Source: Gemmatimonadales bacterium
Lineage (GTDB): Bacteria > Gemmatimonadota > Gemmatimonadetes > Gemmatimonadales > JACORV01
DNA length: 64,000 nt
Direction of reading: 5' to 3'
NCBI GenBank assembly: GCA_035502185.1
Contig: DATJUT010000050.1
Span: 1 to 64,000, forward strand
Shown here: piece by piece, positions 62,575 to 64,000 of the stretch
Position numbering within the stretch: position 1 is the first letter of the stretch
Layout of the letters: each line of letters starts with the position of its first letter
The notes under the pieces: model-generated
Told to the model about the DNA's origin: nothing
What the model saw: only the letters and a program-made list of their open reading frames with translations
The model's database searches: none
Made by a program: the position numbers and the translations under genes

Positions 62575-64000
62575 GTCGCCTCTCCACCTCCGCCAGCGCG
62601 CCGGTCACGGCCGCCTCGACGTCGGCGTCGCGTAGCGTCCGGTCGGCGGCGCGAAAGACGAGCCGCCACGCGACGCTCCGGGTTCCGGCCTGGAGCGGCG
62701 CCCCGCGGTACTCGTCGAACGGCCACAACGTCTCGAGCAGCGGCCCGGCGCCGGCCCGGAGCGCCGCTTCCACCCCGGCGGCCGCCAGGCCGTCGGGCAG
62801 CACGAGCGCGACGTCCTGCTCGACCGCGGGCCAGGCCGGCAGCGGCCGGAACCGCACCGGAGCCGCCGCGGCGGCCTCCAGCTCCAGCTCGAACCCGTAG
62901 AGCCGGGCGCCCCAGGCGGGCCGGTCCCCGGCCAGCTCTCCCGCCCAGCCAACCTGCCGGCCGCCGGGCTCTTTCGCAACCAGGCGCCCGCCGTCCTCCG
63001 CCGGCACCACCACCGCCCCCGGCCGGCCCTGGGCCACGGCCGCCTCCAGCAGCAGCTTCACGTCGAACAGCTCGACGTCGGGCGGCGCCGCGTCGCTCCA
63101 GTGCGGCGGCCGCCGGGCGCCCGAGATCACCGCGGCCACGTGCAGCTCCTCCACCGGCAGCGGATCCGGGCTCCGGAAGAACACGTTCCCGATCTCGAAC
63201 AGGCGGACGTCGCGCTGCTGCATCCGCCAGTTGTGCTCGCACCGGCGCACCAGGCCCGGCAACAGCGCGGCACGCAGGTAGCCCTCGTCCTGGCTCAGCG
63301 GATTGGCCAGCTCCACGCAGCGCTCGTCGTGCCGCGGGCCCAGCGAGGCGGTGATGGCCTCGTGCAGGCCCAGCGCGGTGAGCGAGCCCCGCAGCCGCGT
63401 GGCCAGCTGCTCGGCCGGCGCGTCGGGCACGACGCCCGCGCGCTGCGGCCGCATCTCGTCCGGGAACCGGTCGTAGCCGACGATGCGCGCGATCTCCTCG
63501 ATCAGGTCCACCTCGCGGGTCAGGTCCGGCCGGAAGGTCGGGACCTGCACGGCCAGCCGGTCCTCCCTGGGGCCCACCACGCAGCCCAGCGCGGTCAGGA
63601 CGCGCTCAATCTCGGGGCGCGGGACCTCGACACCCAGGAGGTGGCTCACCCGCCGGTCGCGGAGAAAGACCGTGACGGGCGGAATGGGCGACGGGTACAC
63701 GTCCACCGGCGCGCCGTCCACGGCGCCGCCGGCCACGCGCACGAGCAGGTCCAGCGCGCGCGCGAGGTGGTCGGCCTGCGCCCCGTGATCGGCGCCGCGC
63801 TCGAAGCGCTGGCTGGCCTCGGTCGCCAGGCCGACGGCCCGGCTCGTGGCGCGGGTGCGCTTGGGATCGAAGTACGCGCACTCGAGCAGCACGTCGGTGG
63901 TCGAGGTCGAGACCTCGCTGGTGGACCCGCCCATCACGCCCGCGATCCCCTGCGCCTCGCGCGCGTCCGCGATCACGGTCATGGCCGGCGTCAGGGTGCG
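62549..64000 (-). CDS. pheT: Phenylalanyl-tRNA synthetase beta subunit, N-terminus outside the window
   Basis: C-terminal 483 residues; the frame continues past the window edge (RTLTPA before the first Met inside). Visible: VIADAREAQGIAGVMGGSTS, the B5 domain (VPTFRPDLTREVDLIEEIAR), a catalytic-like domain (LANPLSQDEGYLRAALLPGL, LFEIGNVF) and the C-terminal FDX-ACB anticodon-binding domain. Forms an alpha2beta2 enzyme with PheS, presumably just upstream. Confidence 0.95.
   Translation of the reverse strand, partial: RTLTPAMTVIADAREAQGIAGVMGGSTSEVSTSTTDVLLECAYFDPKRTRATSRAVGLATEASQRFERGADHGAQADHLARALDLLVRVAGGAVDGAPVDVYPSPIPPVTVFLRDRRVSHLLGVEVPRPEIERVLTALGCVVGPREDRLAVQVPTFRPDLTREVDLIEEIARIVGYDRFPDEMRPQRAGVVPDAPAEQLATRLRGSLTALGLHEAITASLGPRHDERCVELANPLSQDEGYLRAALLPGLVRRCEHNWRMQQRDVRLFEIGNVFFRSPDPLPVEELHVAAVISGARRPPHWSDAAPPDVELFDVKLLLEAAVAQGRPGAVVVPAEDGGRLVAKEPGGRQVGWAGELAGDRPAWGARLYGFELELEAAAAAPVRFRPLPAWPAVEQDVALVLPDGLAAAGVEAALRAGAGPLLETLWPFDEYRGAPLQAGTRSVAWRLVFRAADRTLRDADVEAAVTGALAEVERRHGVRRREA

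Overview
The window is a chromosomal stretch of a very GC-rich (about 70% by eye), diderm, free-living type bacterium. A FadL-family porin, other outer-membrane barrel candidates, multihaem c-cytochromes, an eukaryotic-like Ser/Thr kinase, RNase Y, a short EF-Ts, a 2-oxoacid:ferredoxin oxidoreductase and a large BNR/sortilin-type secreted protein together suggest Gemmatimonadota or a near relative such as Acidobacteriota. That placement is inferred from gene content and not proven. GTG starts and 4-base GTGA/ATGA stop-start overlaps are frequent.

Left part (1-5.2 kb): accessory metabolism, namely an isochorismatase-like hydrolase, a Spy/CpxP-like periplasmic protein, a serine hydrolase fused to a VanX-type D-Ala-D-Ala dipeptidase, and an alanine-aminotransferase-like enzyme. 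5.2-27.1 kb is dense core genome on the minus strand. It holds rpsO-pnp-M16 peptidase-polysaccharide deacetylase; rplM-rpsI-rpsB-tsf-pyrH-frr-uppS-cdsA-dxr-rseP (translation, envelope lipid and isoprenoid synthesis); rlmD; and korA-korB-aroA-cmk-rpsA. A single plus-strand Ser/Thr kinase (9.8-10.7 kb) interrupts it.

The accessory region 27.2-40.2 kb is a colinear, tightly packed plus-strand series: a degenerate GspE/PilB-like protein fused to a receiver domain, a stand-alone receiver, a family-5 uracil-DNA glycosylase, a GT39/ArnT-like glycosyltransferase, asparagine synthase, an outer-membrane barrel candidate, a predicted di-haem cytochrome b, and two secreted multihaem cytochromes with 20 and 19 haem-binding motifs. 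The last four genes have the parts expected of an electron conduit from the quinone pool across periplasm and outer membrane, and are the most interesting system here. A membrane-anchored 2x[4Fe-4S]-flavin oxidoreductase lies convergently next to them.

41.5-52.3 kb is mixed: a methyltransferase, the BNR-repeat protein, an ECF42-like sigma gene broken by a frameshift with its DGPF/YciI partner, tRNA-Leu and tRNA-Gly, a FadL-like porin with a GDSL lipase-like lipoprotein, and an outer-membrane protein of unknown role. 52.3-64 kb is again a minus-strand core cluster: pheT (cut by the window edge), a coiled-coil protein, zapA, rny, folD, xseA, xseB, ispA, dxs, nadK, recN.

Two repeat families are not explained by genes. 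One is a palindromic GTGAG/CTCAC tract abutting stop codons at 10.7 and 60.1 kb. The other is a near-identical 42-base sequence read in frame at the N-termini of both dxr and ispA. No insertion sequence, prophage or CRISPR array was seen. No gene-free stretch exceeds 300 bases.
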